In this document: positions 14,917-16,679 of the stretch, in pieces | Layout: every line of letters starts with the position of its first letter | How positions within the stretch are numbered: position 1 is the first letter of the stretch | From: CAZSVE01 sp964610175 | Lineage (GTDB): Bacteria > Pseudomonadota > Gammaproteobacteria > HK1 | Length of the DNA stretch: 16,679 bases | Direction of reading: 5' to 3' | Assembly (NCBI GenBank): GCA_964610175.1 | Contig: CAZSVE010000069.1 | Span: 1-16,679 of the forward strand | Notes under the pieces: model-generated | The model's database searches: none | Seen by the model: only the letters and a program-made list of their open reading frames with translations | What the model was told of the DNA's origin: nothing | Translations under genes and position numbers: made by a program

Positions 14917-16006
14917 ATGATGGAGCTTCCCGGTAATCGAATACGAAGGCACTGGCCATTCATACTCGCCCTGGTCATGGCGGGTTGTGGCGTTGCCCCG
15001 GAACGTGGGGATGGTCCTCCCTTATTGCCATGCCCGGATGACGTCCCGGACGCCGTGCCTCGGGTGGAACCCAAGAGCCGGTATGGAAACCCATCATCCT
15101 ACGTGGTGAACGGCAAGCGCTACTATGTATCATCCACCAGCAGGGGTTACGTAAAGCGGGGGCTTGCTTCCTGGTACGGGAGAAAGTTCCACGGTAGACG
15201 CACCTCCAGCGGTGAACCCTATGACATGTGCGCCATGACGGCAGCACACCGCTCATTGCCGCTGCCCAGCTACGCGCGGGTAACCAACCTGGAAAACAAT
15301 CGGCGGGCCGTGGTGCGAATCAACGATCGCGGTCCCTTTTATTCCAAACGAATCATCGATTTGTCCTACGCCGCGGCGACGAAGCTGCGCCTCGTGGGGA
15401 AAGGCACGGCGTTCGTGGAGGTTCGGGTTATCGATCCATCCGATCTCCAGCGGGTAAGTCACCCTGCTCGCCCCGTAGAAGATCCATCCGTCGATTTCAC
15501 ATCGAAAAGGACGGCACCAACCAACGATGCCACAAGGCATCCCATGCATTCCCAGGGAGACTCACACCAGGGAGATTCATACCAGGGAGATTCATACCAG
15601 GGAGATTCATACCAGGGAGATTCATACCAGGGAGANNNNNNNNNNNNNNNNNNNNNNNNNNNNNNNNNNNNNNNNNNNNNNNNNNNNNNNNNNNNNNNNN
15701 NNNNNNNNNNNNNNNNNNNNNNNNNNNNNNNNNNNTCTGTATCTGCAAGTAGGGGCCTTTGCCAACCGGGCGAGTGCCGAACAGCTCAAAACCAGACTAC
15801 ATGCCAGCGTGGACGGTGACATACGGATCGATACCGCGCAAAGTGGCGAACACACCTTATACAAGGTCCAACTGGGGCCGTTTCGTGACACCACGCGCGC
15901 GGACGAGGTCGGCGAGGAACTCACTCGGATTGGCCTCGATAAGCTGCAAGTCCATTTCAAGCCTTCATACCAACAGAATCCGACCGGAGATTCGGATGGA
16001 CTATAA
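14917..16006 (+). CDS. rlpA: Septal ring lytic transglycosylase RlpA (interrupted by an assembly gap)
   Basis: Outer-membrane lipoprotein that cleaves glycan strands lacking stem peptides during daughter-cell separation. The N-terminus is a lipoprotein signal with Cys24 in LVMAGCG. The double-psi beta-barrel spans about residues 80-175 (GLASWYGRKFHGRRTSSGEP ... VVRINDRGPF). Glu100 and Asp137 have the same 37-residue spacing as the catalytic E120/D157 of Pseudomonas RlpA. A low-complexity linker follows with repeated QGDSY, then 100 N. After the gap a SPOR domain begins, LYLQVGAFANRASAEQLKTR ... YKVQLGPFRDTTRADEVGEE, ending SDGL at 16006; SPOR binds denuded septal peptidoglycan. The two sides are in different frames as printed, but the gap length is conventional, so this is not evidence of a frameshift. 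ATG 14917 or 14920 may be the start; AGGAG lies 14 nt upstream. Confidence 0.92.
15551..15635 (+). repeat. 15-bp tandem repeat in the RlpA linker
   Basis: The unit CAGGGAGATTCATAC encodes Gln-Gly-Asp-Ser-Tyr. The first unit has His for Tyr; four or more near-identical units follow, and the array runs into the assembly gap. Because the unit is 15 bp, changes in copy number keep the reading frame and only alter linker length. Confidence 0.9.
15636..15735. other. Assembly gap of 100 N
   Basis: Exactly 100 unknown bases, a conventional placeholder, placed where the 15-bp repeat array continues. The real length, and the number of repeats, are unknown. Confidence 0.98.
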
Positions 16007-16232
16007 CGAGAACAAAGTCGATGACTACACACTTGCTCTGATGTATCTCGTCATGTTCAGGGATGGATTCGACATCAAAGCCTGGAAGGAATTCGATTGG
16101 GATACGTTGGGCCGGCTCTACGAAAAGGGTTTCATCACCAACCCCAAAGGAAAGGCCCGCTCCGTAACCATGACCGAAGCGGGGGAAGAAAAGGCCGATG
16201 CGCTCTTCCATGAGTTTTTCGTGGAGAGCTGA
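15996..16232 (+). CDS. Small DUF6429-like protein
   Basis: A 78-residue protein: MDYNENKVDDYTLALMYLVM, then FRDGFDIKAWKEFDWDTLGR, LYEKGFITNPKGKARSVTMT, EAGEEKADALFHEFFVES. The pattern D-YNENKVDD-LALMYL, AWK-FDWD-L-RL-EKG-I, P-GKA-SV-LTE-G resembles the DUF6429 family, small cytoplasmic proteins of unknown function; the C-terminal half looks like a winged-helix end (GKARSVTMTEAGEEKA). The frame is open further upstream, but that part overlaps the RlpA SPOR domain. ATG 15996 has GGAGA 5 nt upstream and overlaps the rlpA stop by 11 nt, suggesting translational coupling with rlpA. No direct link to cell-wall work is known. Confidence 0.8.
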   Translation: MDYNENKVDDYTLALMYLVMFRDGFDIKAWKEFDWDTLGRLYEKGFITNPKGKARSVTMTEAGEEKADALFHEFFVES

Positions 16233-16394
16233 AAGAATCGGACAGTCGTATCCCGGATAACGTAAAGGACGGATCCCACACTGGAAACCAACCCCCAGAG
16301 ATGGGCTTTCTCCATCGCTCTCCCCTTCCCTCTTCTGCTACCAGGCCTTCCCGATACCGCAAAGAGGATCGAGTTTCGATCGAACCGGTTTTTG

Positions 16395-16679
16395 GTGGGA
16401 ACGATAGGATCCGAATATCCGACCACCTGGACCCCATCACCGACGAAATCGGCTGACATGCGATCAGCCGCTGTTTTCCCTCCCGTGACATTCGATGACA
16501 CATTTTCATTTCATCGAGTCCATCGCCAAACAGCGCAAGGATGGCACGAGACCGAGCCGCTCCCCAAACGTCCCCGACTCCCTTCTTCGATACGCCCACC
16601 TGGAATTCGATAAGAATAGACAATGGGCTCTTCAGAAAAATTCGTGGGTAATTTTCTACGAATCTTGGCGTCCATGTCG
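16395..16679 (-). pseudogene. Possible remnant of an OmpA/MotB-like domain gene
   Basis: No intact gene is visible in 16233-16679. On the minus strand one frame reads VQVVGYSDPIVPTKNRFDRN then SILFAVSG (about 16460-16370), which lines up with the peptidoglycan-binding OmpA/MotB pattern (V-GHTDNIP-RFPSNWELSAARA). Upstream, another frame gives ALFGDGLDEMKMCHRMSREG and a third begins MDAKIRRKLPTNFSEEPIVY near the window edge. Joining them would need frameshifts. The match is short and judged by eye, so this may be chance. Confidence 0.25.

Noticed and set aside
15551..15635. Short regular repeats as a CRISPR array
   Set aside because: Units are contiguous with no spacers and are in frame inside rlpA.
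15636..15735. Apparent frameshift across RlpA
   Set aside because: The frame difference depends on a placeholder gap of 100 N and carries no information.

Overview
The window reads as chromosomal DNA of a proteobacterium, most likely a gammaproteobacterium. The arguments are the adjacent mltB and rlpA cell-wall genes, a higBA-type toxin-antitoxin locus, the overall protein style, and intergenic DNA rich in short palindromes and dispersed repeats. The repeat load and the number of broken accessory genes would suit a symbiont-like or otherwise repeat-expanded genome, but that is inference and no species can be named from the sequence alone.

Layout, left to right. (1) 1-2948: a class I lysyl-tRNA synthetase and an EVE-domain protein, both on the minus strand, separated by a dispersed repeat. 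(2) 3264-7261: an accessory block, all minus strand, holding a frameshifted SAM-dependent methyltransferase, an intact AAA-ATPase-like/PD-(D/E)XK protein, and a MATE-family transporter carrying two single-base frameshifts that restore each other's frame. (3) 7262-10223: a gene-poor stretch with hairpins, into which a complete group II intron (about 1.97 kb, RNA plus reverse transcriptase/maturase) has inserted 3 nt after a perfect stem-loop. (4) 10224-11318: a family 8 glycosyltransferase on the minus strand, again frameshifted. (5) 11319-12328: almost 1 kb of non-coding repeats, including a MITE-like inverted repeat, a 28-bp-arm palindrome, a cluster of different hairpins and two tandem copies of the dispersed repeat. 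(6) 12329-13206: a HigB toxin with a frameshift and an intact HigA antitoxin, pushed apart by two tandem copies of the same repeat. (7) 13207-13869: two more repeat copies in opposite orientation. (8) 13870-16232: a lytic transglycosylase of the MltB family, the septal transglycosylase RlpA (interrupted by a 100-N assembly gap at a 15-bp tandem repeat) and a small DUF6429-like protein whose start overlaps the end of rlpA. (9) 16233-16679: no confident gene; faint traces of an OmpA/MotB-like domain on the minus strand.

The strongest themes are, first, a roughly 108-bp dispersed repeat present in at least six full-length copies plus partial ones, twice as head-to-tail dimers, that sits in gene borders and splits the toxin-antitoxin pair. 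Second, six single-base indels are confined to four accessory genes while the housekeeping genes are intact, which looks more like gene decay than uniform sequencing error, although most lie in short homopolymers and must be checked against reads. The housekeeping part that works together is the mltB-rlpA pair (peptidoglycan cleavage, septal daughter-cell separation).
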